Assembly (NCBI RefSeq): GCF_026341515.1
Contig: NZ_JAPEOK010000001.1
Location: 8,308,001 to 8,372,000, forward strand
Direction: 5' to 3'
Length of the DNA stretch: 64,000 nucleotides
From: Streptomyces sp. NBC_00878
GTDB taxonomy: Bacteria; Actinomycetota; Actinomycetes; Streptomycetales; Streptomycetaceae
Shown: one piece after another, positions 50,552 to 58,880 of the stretch
Layout: each line of letters opens with the position of its first letter
Position numbering within the stretch: the stretch's first letter is position 1
The notes under the pieces: generated by a model
Seen by the model: the letters and a program-made list of their open reading frames with translations, nothing else
Database searches by the model: none
Told to the model about the DNA's origin: nothing
Made by a program: the position numbers and the translations under genes

Positions 50552-52843
50552 TCAGGCCACCGCGCTCAGCGTGTCCGCGAGCCGTCGGCGGGCCGCGCGG
50601 GCCGCGGGCAGGGCGGCGAGGGCTGCGGCGCCGAGCACGGCGGCCGTGCCGAAGAGCAGCAGGAGGACGGGGGAGGGGCCCCGGGCGATCCCCGCGCCGA
50701 TGCCGCTCGACCTGCCCTGCGCGTCGATCAGCCAGTGCGCGAGCGGCACCCCCAGCGCCGTACCGACGAGGACCGCGGCCAGCGCCGTGCACGCCGTGGC
50801 CGTCACCGTGACCGCGGTGATCTGCCGCGGGGTCAGCCCGATCGCCTTCAGGGCGAGGAGGTCCCGCTCGCCCTCGCGCACCGTGCCGCCGATGGCTGTG
50901 AGCAGCTCGATGAGGCCGATCAGGGCCAGTACGGCGATCAGTCCCACGACGACTCCGCGCAGCGGCGAGAGCCCGTCGGCCGGGTTCGGCACGGCGTGCA
51001 CACTGATGTCGCCGTGCGCCGCCTCGGTCAGCTCCGCGGCCACCCGCCGCGGGTCGGCGCCGGGGCGCAACTGGAGCTGGTAGAGGGCCGCCCGGAGCTC
51101 CGGGTCGTTCTCCCGGAGGGTGTCGAGCGAGGTGGAGATGACCCGGCCGCTGTTCTCCGGCTCGATGCTGCGTCCGACGATGTGCAGGATCTGCGGCTGC
51201 GCGCCCACCGTCATTCGCACCCTGTCCCCGACGCGCACGTCCAGCAGGTCGAGCAGCCCCTGACCCGCCACCGCCTCGTCGGGGCCGCGCGCGGGGCGTC
51301 CCTCCGCCAGCGAGAACGGGTACGGATCCTGGCGCGTGCCCAGCCCGCGCAGCGCGATCGTGCCCGTCTGGCCGGGGACCAGGGCGGCCACCTCGACGCC
51401 CGGGTGGACGGCGGCGACCTGCGGGTGCCGGTCCAGCAGGGCGCGTACGTCCGGATCGGTCAGGGTCTCGTCCGCCCTTACGGTGAGCGCGGCTGCGAGA
51501 CCGATCTGGTCGGGCCTGCTCTGGAAGCGGTCGATGGTGGTCCAGGCGCTCATGGCCACGACCATCAGCAGCAGCGGCAGCGCCAGCCGGGCGAGCGTGG
51601 CCAGCGAGCGTGGCCGGCGCGAGAACGCCTTGTGCCAGCCCAGGACCAGCGGGGACGGCAGCCGCAGCCCGAGCGCTCCGCGCGCCAGGCCGGACAGCCG
51701 GCCGCCGAGCGGTGCCGCGGCCCGCAGCCCCGGTACCGGCGGCACCTGTCCGGCCCGCCAGGCCGCGAGCCCGGTCGTCGCGGCGATGAACAGCACGGCG
51801 CCCACGGGCACGCCGAGGAGTGCCGCGGTGTGCCCCGGCAGCCCCTGCCACACACCGACCGCGTCCCCGAGACGCCCCGGGATCCGGCTGCCGAGGGTCT
51901 GGGTGAGGACGGCGGCGAGCACGGCGCCGAGCAGCGCGAACGAGACGTGCTGGAGCAGGAAGTTCCGCACCACCTGGCCCGGGGTGAAGCCGATCGCCTT
52001 CAGGACCGAGATGTCCCGCAGATGGCCTCGGATACGGGTGCCGATCGCACCGTGCACGGCGAGCGCGGCGGCGACCAGGGCGCCCAGGCCGAACAGGCCG
52101 AGGACCTGGCCGAGCAGCCGGTTGCCGCCCTGGGCCGCCGACCGCGCCTGCTGCCAGTGCGAGACGTCGGTGACCGCTCCGGCGCCGAGCAGGGTCACCG
52201 CGCGCTGCACGGCGTAGTCCGTGTCGTCGGGATCGGCCAGGCGCAGTCCGGTCACCTGGCCGCTACGCCCGTCGGTGCGCTGCACGGCGGACGGGAGGGC
52301 CCAGACGAGGCCGGGCCGCTCTCCGGGGCTGTAGTGGGGTTCGGCGCTGTCGGCGATGCCGAGGACGGTCAGGGTCCGTGCGGTGCCGGGCACGGTGAGG
52401 GTGTCCCCGGGCGCGGCCCACAGCGATCGGGCGAGGCTGCTCTCCAGCACCACACCGTCCGGCGCCGCGGGGTCGAGCCAGCGGCCGGAGGCGAGCAGCG
52501 GACGGCCGGTCTCGGGTCGGCCGACGATGCCGCGCAGCTCGACGGAGGCGCGGGTGCCGCGCGACTCGACGGAGGCGGCGGCGGTGGGGTACGGGCCCGA
52601 AACGGACGTGACGCTGTCCAGCTCGGCGAGTTCGCGCGCGTCGGCCGACGGGCCGGTGTGGATCCACACGTGCGCGCCCTGCGACTGGGTGAAGACACGT
52701 TGCCAGGGGTTGGTCGCGTACCCGAAGAGCGCCGTGGCCAGCAGCAGCGAGGCGACGATCCCGGTGGTGGCGAGCACGATGAACAGCGCCTCGCCGCGAT
52801 GCCTGCGCAGATCGGCGTGTGCCCAGCGCAGAGTGGCCCGCAC
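50552..52843 (-). CDS. FtsX/MacB-type ABC transporter permease
   Basis: The 763-residue permease has two FtsX domains. One helix follows the N-terminus (EALFIVLATTGIVASLLLAT), a large extracytoplasmic domain of about 200 residues comes next, then three helices (LGQVLGLFGLGALVAAALAV, FALLGAVLAAVLTQTL, GVPVGAVLFIAATTGLAAWR). A second helix-domain-three-helix set ends at the C-terminus. The coupling motif LRDISVLKAIGFTPGQVVRN occurs once per half (also LLALKAIGLTPRQITAVTV). Such proteins are mechanotransmission exporters of lipids, peptides or antibiotics. It is transcribed after the ATPase gene, 77 bp away. Confidence 0.9.
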   Translation of the reverse strand: MRATLRWAHADLRRHRGEALFIVLATTGIVASLLLATALFGYATNPWQRVFTQSQGAHVWIHTGPSADARELAELDSVTSVSGPYPTAAASVESRGTRASVELRGIVGRPETGRPLLASGRWLDPAAPDGVVLESSLARSLWAAPGDTLTVPGTARTLTVLGIADSAEPHYSPGERPGLVWALPSAVQRTDGRSGQVTGLRLADPDDTDYAVQRAVTLLGAGAVTDVSHWQQARSAAQGGNRLLGQVLGLFGLGALVAAALAVHGAIGTRIRGHLRDISVLKAIGFTPGQVVRNFLLQHVSFALLGAVLAAVLTQTLGSRIPGRLGDAVGVWQGLPGHTAALLGVPVGAVLFIAATTGLAAWRAGQVPPVPGLRAAAPLGGRLSGLARGALGLRLPSPLVLGWHKAFSRRPRSLATLARLALPLLLMVVAMSAWTTIDRFQSRPDQIGLAAALTVRADETLTDPDVRALLDRHPQVAAVHPGVEVAALVPGQTGTIALRGLGTRQDPYPFSLAEGRPARGPDEAVAGQGLLDLLDVRVGDRVRMTVGAQPQILHIVGRSIEPENSGRVISTSLDTLRENDPELRAALYQLQLRPGADPRRVAAELTEAAHGDISVHAVPNPADGLSPLRGVVVGLIAVLALIGLIELLTAIGGTVREGERDLLALKAIGLTPRQITAVTVTATACTALAAVLVGTALGVPLAHWLIDAQGRSSGIGAGIARGPSPVLLLLFGTAAVLGAAALAALPAARAARRRLADTLSAVA

Positions 52844-52920
52844 GCCGGCTCAGCCCCTCGGCCCGTGCGCGGGGAAGAGGCGATTGCCGGGGACGTGCGC
52901 GAGGGGTTCGTGCATGCCGC

Positions 52921-53691
52921 TCAGTCCCTCAGTTCCAGCACGCCGGATATGCCCGCGCCGCGCACGGGCGTGGCGTCGAGTTCCGCGTCGTCGGCGATAC
53001 GGCCGTCGAAGAAGCTGATCACCCGGTCCGCGGCGCTCGCGAGCCGCGCGTCATGGGTGACCAGCACGATGGTCTGGCCGCGCTCGTGGAAGCGGGACAG
53101 CAGCCGGGTCACCTCGCGGGTGCCCTTGCTGTCGAGGCTGCCCGCGGGCTCGTCGGCCAGCAGCAGGGGCGGGTGGTTGACCAGGGCGCGGGCCAGCGCG
53201 ACCCGCTGCTGCTCGCCGCCGGACAGCTCGCCCGGCATGCTGCGCTCCTTGCCCTCCAGGCCCAGCTCGGCGAGGAGCCGCTCGCGCTCGGCGCGCGCCT
53301 GCTTGGGGGAGAGGCCGGCGAGCAGGGCGGGCAGCTCGACGTTGTCGGCGACCGACAGGTTCGAGACCAGGTTGAAGAACTGGAAGACGATGCCGATACG
53401 GCGCCGACGCTCGACAGCCCAGCGGGCCTCGCCGTACGCGTCCGCGCACTCGCCGTCCAGCCAGATGCTGCCGGAGTCCGGTCGCTGGAGCCCGCCGAGC
53501 AGATGCAGCAGCGTCGACTTCCCGGCGCCCGAGGGGCCCGTGACGGCGACGAACTCACCCTGCCGTACGGCGAGATCCACGCCCCGCACGGCATGCGCGG
53601 GGGCGCCCTCGCCGTAGTAGGTCTTGACCAGGCCCTCGGCACGCAGCAGGGCGGCGCCCTCGGCGCGCGACGAAGGAGCGGTGCGGCTCAC
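52921..53691 (-). CDS. MacB/LolD-type ABC transporter ATP-binding protein
   Basis: The 256-residue ATPase has Walker A GPSGAGKSTLLHLLGGL, Q-loop IVFQFFNLVSNLSVADNVELP, signature LSGGEQQRVALARALVNHP, Walker B LLLADEPAGSLDS and switch THDARLASAADRVI. FQFFNL and ADEPTG-like DEPAG motifs are typical of the LolD/MacB subgroup. It partners the FtsX permease. Its start overlaps the padR stop by four bases (ATGA), so regulator and ATPase are translated together. Confidence 0.94.
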   Translation of the reverse strand: MSRTAPSSRAEGAALLRAEGLVKTYYGEGAPAHAVRGVDLAVRQGEFVAVTGPSGAGKSTLLHLLGGLQRPDSGSIWLDGECADAYGEARWAVERRRRIGIVFQFFNLVSNLSVADNVELPALLAGLSPKQARAERERLLAELGLEGKERSMPGELSGGEQQRVALARALVNHPPLLLADEPAGSLDSKGTREVTRLLSRFHERGQTIVLVTHDARLASAADRVISFFDGRIADDAELDATPVRGAGISGVLELRD

Positions 53692-54203
53692 TCCAGCTCC
53701 TCCAATTCCTCCTGGCAGCGTTCCAGCCAGTCGAGGTCCGCCTGCAGATGCAGCATGGCGCCCTCTATGAGCAGCTGGGAAATGCGGTTGTCCCGGCTCT
53801 CGCTCGCGGCGAGTTTCGACAGACTGCGCATGGTGTTCAGGTACTCGCGCCGTTGTTTGTTGATCAGGGTGATCTGGTCGGCGAGCCCGGTCTGCGGTGC
53901 GAGCGCGAGCTTCATGAAGAACTCGTCCCGCACGCGCGGCTCGTCCGCCGTCTCCTCGTACCAGGCGCGCAGCGCCTCACGCCCGGCGTCGGTGAGGTGG
54001 TAGATCTTCTTGTTGGGCCGGCTCGACTGCTCGACTTCCTCGCCCTCGATCAGTCCCGACTTCTCAAGGCGGCCGAGCGTCACATAGATCTGGCCGACGT
54101 TCGGCTGAGGGTACGCGGAGCCCAGCAGTTGCTCAAGGCCCTGCTTGAGCTCGTATCCGTGGGCCGGGCCGCGCGCCAGCAGGGCCAGGAGGGGCAGCCG
54201 CAC
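53688..54203 (-). CDS. PadR-family transcriptional regulator
   Basis: The 171-residue regulator has an N-terminal winged helix: LPLLALLARGPAHGYELKQGL, QPNVGQIYVTLGRLEKSGLI and NKKIYHLTDAGREALRAWYEE. A C-terminal four-helix dimerisation domain follows (QTGLADQITLINKQRREYLN). Such PadR proteins repress multidrug or lipid exporters and release DNA on binding hydrophobic ligands. It is the first gene of the padR-ATPase-permease operon. The inverted repeat at 54296-54310 upstream is a candidate operator. The start is GTG 54203 with GGAGGA upstream. Confidence 0.93.
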   Translation of the reverse strand: MRLPLLALLARGPAHGYELKQGLEQLLGSAYPQPNVGQIYVTLGRLEKSGLIEGEEVEQSSRPNKKIYHLTDAGREALRAWYEETADEPRVRDEFFMKLALAPQTGLADQITLINKQRREYLNTMRSLSKLAASESRDNRISQLLIEGAMLHLQADLDWLERCQEELEELE

Positions 54204-54295
54204 CAGTGCTCTCCTCCGCCCTTTCTCTCGGTTCGCCTTCGGGGCGCGCCGGCCGGTGTTGAGGGGCCGATGTGCCGCAGGCCCTAGTATCGCCC

Positions 54296-54310
54296 ATACC
54301 TAACAGGTAT
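54296..54310. promoter_or_regulatory. Candidate PadR operator, copy 1
   Basis: ATACCT and AGGTAT flank AAC, giving a 15-bp palindrome about 90 bp upstream of padR and 57 bp upstream of the divergent binding-protein gene. A second copy of the TACCTGTTAGGTA core lies at 55673-55689. Confidence 0.5.
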
Positions 54311-54366
54311 ACATGGCCTGACTCTGGGCGAAGGTGCCCGGCAGCCGGTGTACCAAGGAGGAACCT

Positions 54367-55641
54367 ATGCGGTGGATGCGTGCCGCGGGTAGGGGACTCC
54401 TGGTCGCGGCGGTGGTGCTGAGCGGTTATGTCGCCTCGGGCGCGCAGGCCGACCGAGCACGCGGCGGCGGCCGGGGTCCGCTCACGCTGGCCACCGCCGG
54501 GGATCTCACCAGCTATCTGGGGCCGCTGCTCGACGGCTGGAACCGTACCCACCCCGGCGAGAAGGTCACCCTCGTCGAACTCCCGGACTCCGCCGACGAG
54601 ACCCGTGCGCAGCTGACCACCGACCTGCGCGGCGGTGACCGGAGCCGCTTCGACGTCCTGAACATCGACGTCGCCTGGACCTCGGAGTTCGCCGCCGCGG
54701 GCTGGATCTCCCCACTGTCCCGGGACCGCTTCCCGCTCGACGGCTTCCTGCCGCAGGTCGAGGACACGGCGACCTACGACGGACGGCTGTACGCGGTCCC
54801 GTACGTCACCAACGCGGGGCTGCTCCTCTACCGCAAGGACATCCTCGACAAGGAGGGCGTCGCGCCCCCGCGCACCTGGGCCGAGCTGGAGAAACAGGCG
54901 AGGGTCATCGCGCCGAAGTACGGGCTCGACGGCTACGCGGGCCAGTTCCTGCCCTACGAGGGGCTCACCGTGAACGCCGCCGAGGCGGTCTATTCGGCGG
55001 GCGGCACGATCCTGGGTGACGAGGGTGAGCGTGTCACCGTCGACTCGGCGGCGGCTCGCGAGGGCATCGGGTTCCTGGCCCGTGGAGTGCGCGACGGCTG
55101 GATCCCCAAGGAGGCGCTGACGTACAAGGAGGAGGAGTCCAAGCAGGCCTTCCAGGACGGCCGGCTCCTCTTCCTGCGCAACTGGCCGTACGCCTATGTC
55201 GGCGCCTCCGCCAAGGGCTCGGCGGTCGCCGGGAAGATCGGCGCGGTGCCGCTGCCCGGACCCGACGGGCCGGGTGCGAGCGTGCTCGGCGGCTCCAACC
55301 TCGCGGTCAACGCGCACGCCCGCCACCCCGACTCCGCCGCGCGTCTCATCTCGTACCTGACGAGCGAGCGGGTCCAGCGTCTGGTCCTCACCAAGGGGGC
55401 GCTGCCGCCCGTGCGGGCCGCGCTCTACCGGGACCCGGAGCTGATCCGGCGGTTCCCGTACCTGCCGACGCTGCGCGCGAGCCTTGTCACGGCGGCGCCG
55501 CGTCCCAAGAGTCCGCGCTACGACCAGGTCAGCCTGGCCGTGCAGGCCGTGGTGCAGGACGCGATGACCGGGCATCAGACGCCCGAGGCCGCGGTGCGTC
55601 GCCTCGCGAACGAGCTGGCGGACATCTCCCGCCGAGGCTGA
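54367..55641 (+). CDS. Sugar ABC transporter substrate-binding protein without lipobox
   Basis: The 424-residue family 1 solute-binding protein starts at ATG 54367, directly after AAGGAGG. The signal region is RGLLVAAVVLSGYVASGAQA with no cysteine, so it appears to be released or held by an uncleaved helix rather than lipid-anchored. The mature domain includes DVLNIDVAWTSEFAAAGWIS, YDGRLYAVPYVTNAGLLLYR, the KDILDKEGVAPPRTWAEL hallmark and the FQDGRLLFLRNWPYAYV segment. It resembles trehalose/maltose binders. It has no adjacent permease of its own, and the GH13 gene follows 200 bp later. Confidence 0.85.
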   Translation: MRWMRAAGRGLLVAAVVLSGYVASGAQADRARGGGRGPLTLATAGDLTSYLGPLLDGWNRTHPGEKVTLVELPDSADETRAQLTTDLRGGDRSRFDVLNIDVAWTSEFAAAGWISPLSRDRFPLDGFLPQVEDTATYDGRLYAVPYVTNAGLLLYRKDILDKEGVAPPRTWAELEKQARVIAPKYGLDGYAGQFLPYEGLTVNAAEAVYSAGGTILGDEGERVTVDSAAAREGIGFLARGVRDGWIPKEALTYKEEESKQAFQDGRLLFLRNWPYAYVGASAKGSAVAGKIGAVPLPGPDGPGASVLGGSNLAVNAHARHPDSAARLISYLTSERVQRLVLTKGALPPVRAALYRDPELIRRFPYLPTLRASLVTAAPRPKSPRYDQVSLAVQAVVQDAMTGHQTPEAAVRRLANELADISRRG

Positions 55642-55672
55642 GCGCTCTTTCCGACGCGCTCGACGGCTCCTA

Positions 55673-55689
55673 GTTACCTGTTAGGTAAC
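55673..55689. promoter_or_regulatory. Candidate PadR-type operator, copy 2
   Basis: GTTACCT and AGGTAAC flank GTT, a 17-bp palindrome sharing TACCTGTTAGGTA with the site at 54296-54310. It lies 31 bp after the binding-protein stop, at the head of the GH13 leader. Confidence 0.5.
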
Positions 55690-55839
55690 GCGTGTATCTC
55701 GTCTTCGGTCGCAGTGGGTAGAAATATCCTATTATTAAATCCCACCTTCCGAGTGCTCTCTGTCTACTCGTTGACATCTGCGCGACACGGTTACTTAACA
55801 TGCATGCATAACCGTCGGCACGCACAGACAGGTCAACGG
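55690..55839 (+). promoter_or_regulatory. AT-rich promoter and leader of the GH13-agl operon
   Basis: An unusually AT-rich patch (GAAATATCCTATTATTAAAT, 55721-55740) is followed by a consensus -35 TTGACA at 55771-55776 and TTACTTA about 15 bases on. The inverted repeat ACGGTTA (55787-55793) and TAACCGT (55809-55815) straddles ATGCATGCAT. A repressor binding here would overlap the start of transcription. Confidence 0.55.
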
Positions 55840-57477
55840 GTGACGCTCAACATGCACCGCTGGTGGCGCGACGCAGTGATCTACCAGGTCTACGTCCGGA
55901 GTTTCCTGGACAGCACCGGGGACGGCATCGGCGATCTCGCCGGAGTCAGGGCCGGACTGCCGTATCTGAAGAAGCTTGGCGTCGACGGCGTCTGGCTGAG
56001 CCCCTTCTACCCCTCGCCGCAGCACGACCACGGCTACGACGTGGCCGACTACCGCGACGTCGACCCCGTCTTCGGTGACCTCGGCGAGTTCGACCTGCTG
56101 ATGACGGACGCCCGGCGGCTCGGCATCAAGGTGCTCCTCGACATCGTCCCGAACCACTGCTCGCAGGAGCATCCGTGGTTCCAGGAGGCACTGGTCGCGG
56201 CACCGGGCAGCGACGCCCGCGCCCGCTTCCACTTCGCCGACGGCCGCGGCCCGGACGGCTCCGAGCCGCCCAACAACTGGCACTCCATGTTCGGCGGCCC
56301 CGCGTGGAGCCGGGTCACCGAGCAGGACGGCACCTCCGGCCAGTGGTACCTGCACATGTTCACGCCCGAGCAGCCCGACCTGAACTGGCGCAACCCCGAG
56401 GTCGGCGACCACTTCGACCAGGTCCTGCGCTTCTGGCTCGACCGGGGCGTCGACGGCTTCCGCATCGACGTCGCCGCCGGCCTCTACAAGCACCCCGACC
56501 TGCCGGACTCGCCCGACCCCGAGGCCGACGCCCGCACCCGCGACTCGGTCAATCCGCTCGCCTGGAACCAGCCCGAGGTGCACGACGTCTGGCGGCACTG
56601 GCGGTCGGTGTGCGAGGAGTACACCGCCCGCGACGGCCAGGAGCGGCTCCTCGTCGGCGAGGTCTCCGTGCCGACCGCCCGCGAACACGCCCTGTACGTA
56701 CGCCACGACGAGCTGCACCAGGCCTTCTTCTTCGACCTGCTGAGCGCGCCCTGGAACGCGGACGCCTTCCGCAAGGTCATCTCCCACGCCATGCAGGACA
56801 TCGCGGGCACCGGCTCGACGGTCACCTGGGTCCTCAACAACCACGACCAGGTCCGCACGGTCACCCGCTACGGCGAACTGGGCACCGAGGGCAGCGGCCT
56901 GGGCGCCGCCCGAGCCCGCGCCGCCGCGCTGCTGATGCTGGCGCTGCCCGGAGCCGCGTACATCTACCAGGGAGAGGAGCTCGGGCTGCCCGAGGTCGTC
57001 GATCTGCCCGACGACGTGCTCACCGACCCGATCTTCCGCCGCACCGGCAGCCGCGCCCGGATCCGCGACGGCTGCCGGGTGCCGCTGCCGTGGTCCGGGC
57101 ACGCCTCACCGTTCGGCTTCACCTCCGGCGCCGACAGCGCCAAGCCATGGCTGCCGCAGCCCGCCTACTTCGCCGAGTACGCCACCGACCGCGCCCTCGC
57201 CGACACCCACTCGTTCTGGCACCTCTACCGCGACGGACTCCAACTGCGGGCCGGACTGCCCCAGTTGGGCGAGGGCGCGCTGCGCTGGCTGGACACCCAG
57301 CCCGGCGTCCTGGCCTTCGTCCGCGGCGACGGCCTGGTCTGCGCCGTCAACTTCGGTACGGCGCCGACGCCCGCGCCGGTCTCCGGCACTCCCCTGCTGT
57401 CCAGCGGCCCCTGCGCGCCCGGCGTCCTGCCCGGCTCGACGGCCGCCTGGTGGATCAGCGACTGCACCAACCCCTGA
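55840..57477 (+). CDS. GH13 alpha-glucosidase (intracellular)
   Basis: The 545-residue glycoside hydrolase family 13 protein has no signal peptide, so it acts on imported alpha-glucosides. AVIYQVYVRSFLDSTGDGIG, DIVPNHCSQEHPWF (region I), GFRIDVAAGL (nucleophile Asp about residue 209), LLVGEVSVPT (acid/base Glu about 274) and VLNNHDQVRT (third acid) are intact. The IVPNHCS rather than VVNHTS variant is typical of actinomycete oligo-glucosidases. GTG 55840 or ATG 55852 are the plausible starts. It heads an operon with the agl-type ABC genes 70 bp downstream. Confidence 0.92.
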   Translation: MTLNMHRWWRDAVIYQVYVRSFLDSTGDGIGDLAGVRAGLPYLKKLGVDGVWLSPFYPSPQHDHGYDVADYRDVDPVFGDLGEFDLLMTDARRLGIKVLLDIVPNHCSQEHPWFQEALVAAPGSDARARFHFADGRGPDGSEPPNNWHSMFGGPAWSRVTEQDGTSGQWYLHMFTPEQPDLNWRNPEVGDHFDQVLRFWLDRGVDGFRIDVAAGLYKHPDLPDSPDPEADARTRDSVNPLAWNQPEVHDVWRHWRSVCEEYTARDGQERLLVGEVSVPTAREHALYVRHDELHQAFFFDLLSAPWNADAFRKVISHAMQDIAGTGSTVTWVLNNHDQVRTVTRYGELGTEGSGLGAARARAAALLMLALPGAAYIYQGEELGLPEVVDLPDDVLTDPIFRRTGSRARIRDGCRVPLPWSGHASPFGFTSGADSAKPWLPQPAYFAEYATDRALADTHSFWHLYRDGLQLRAGLPQLGEGALRWLDTQPGVLAFVRGDGLVCAVNFGTAPTPAPVSGTPLLSSGPCAPGVLPGSTAAWWISDCTNP

Positions 57478-57546
57478 GCCGCCGACTCCCGCACCACCCA
57501 GCTCAGCTGACTGCCCGTCAATTCCCCTGCCCTCGAAGGAACATCA

Positions 57547-58875
57547 ATGATGATGCGACGACGTACGACCCTGCTCACGAGCTGCATAGCTCTCGCGCTG
57601 TCCCTCGGCGCCACCGCCTGTGGAGGCGGCGACGTCTCCGCAGGCGGCGGCGACAAGCCGCTCGGCGGCCAGACGATCAACGTGGCCGGTGTCTGGTCCG
57701 GCAGCGAGCAGAAGAACTTCCAGAAGGTCCTGGACGCGTTCACCGAGAAGACCGGCGCCAAGACCCAGTTCACCTCCACCGGAGACAATGTCTCCACGGT
57801 CGTCGGCAGCAAGATCGAGGGCGGCAACGCCCCCGACGTGGTGATGGTCCCGCAGGTCGGCGTGCTCCAGCAGTTCGCGAAGGAGGGCTGGCTCAAGCCG
57901 CTGTCCGCGACGGCCCAGAAGTCCGTCGGCGCCAACTACGCGAGCGTGTGGAAGAACTACGGCAGCGTCGACGGCACCCTGTACGGCCTGTACTTCAAGG
58001 CCGCCCACAAGTCGACCGTCTGGTACAGCCCCGACGCCCTCGACGAGGCGGGCGTCGAGGCGCCGACGACGTACGACGCGATGCTGGAGGCCGGGCGGAC
58101 CGTCTCGGAGTCGGGCCTCGCGGCCTTCTCCGTCGCCGGACAGGACGGCTGGACGCTCACCGACTGGTTCGAGAACGTCTACCTCTCGCAGGCCGGCCCC
58201 GAGAAGTACGACGCCCTGGCCGCCCACAAGATCAAGTGGACCGACCCGACCGTCGTCGCGGCCCTCACCACTCTCGGCGAGCTCTTCAAGGACAAGGAGC
58301 TGATAGCCGGCGGCCAGAAGGGGGCCCTGAACACCGACTTCCCCGGCTCCGTCGAGAAGGTCTTCGGGCCGGAGCCCTCGGCAGGCCTGGTCTACGAGGG
58401 CGACTTCGTGGCCGGTGTCGCGAAGGACCAGTTCGGCAAGAAGATCGGCGAGGACGCGGACTTCTTCCCCTTCCCCGCGGTCGGCACCGGCAAGGCGCCC
58501 GTGGTCAGCGGCGGCGACGCGGCCGTCGTCCTCAAGGACGGCAAGAACCAGAAGGCCGCCATGGAGTTCCTGGAGTACCTCACGACCCCCGAGGCCTCCG
58601 CCGTGTGGGCCGAGGCCGGCGGCTTCCTCTCCCCGAACAAGAAGCTCGACCTCGCCTCCTACGGCGACGACGTCACCCGCGAGACCGCCAAGTCCCTGGT
58701 GGACGCCGGGGATTCGGTCCGCTTCGACATGTCGGACCAGGCCCCGGCCGCGTTCGGCGGCACCAAGGGCGCCGGCGAGTGGAAGATCCTCCAGGACTTC
58801 CTGCGCGACCCGTCCGACCCGAAGGGGACCGCGGCCGCGCTGGAGCAGGCCGCCGCCAAGGCGTACCAGGGCTGA
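57547..58875 (+). CDS. aglE: Alpha-glucoside ABC transporter, substrate-binding lipoprotein
   Basis: The 442-residue lipoprotein has the signal sequence LLTSCIALALSLGATAC, lipidated Cys about residue 28 (GATAC followed by GGG). The mature domain is a family 1 binder: INVAGVWSGSEQKNFQKVLD, NAPDVVMVPQVGVLQQFAKE, YSPDALDEAGVEAPTTYDAM and the C-terminal GGFLSPNKKLDL. Order and length match AglE-type binders for maltose-like or other alpha-glucosides. ATG 57547 follows GAAGGAA. The permease gene starts five bases after its stop. Confidence 0.9.
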   Translation: MMMRRRTTLLTSCIALALSLGATACGGGDVSAGGGDKPLGGQTINVAGVWSGSEQKNFQKVLDAFTEKTGAKTQFTSTGDNVSTVVGSKIEGGNAPDVVMVPQVGVLQQFAKEGWLKPLSATAQKSVGANYASVWKNYGSVDGTLYGLYFKAAHKSTVWYSPDALDEAGVEAPTTYDAMLEAGRTVSESGLAAFSVAGQDGWTLTDWFENVYLSQAGPEKYDALAAHKIKWTDPTVVAALTTLGELFKDKELIAGGQKGALNTDFPGSVEKVFGPEPSAGLVYEGDFVAGVAKDQFGKKIGEDADFFPFPAVGTGKAPVVSGGDAAVVLKDGKNQKAAMEFLEYLTTPEASAVWAEAGGFLSPNKKLDLASYGDDVTRETAKSLVDAGDSVRFDMSDQAPAAFGGTKGAGEWKILQDFLRDPSDPKGTAAALEQAAAKAYQG

Positions 58876-58880
58876 TCGCC

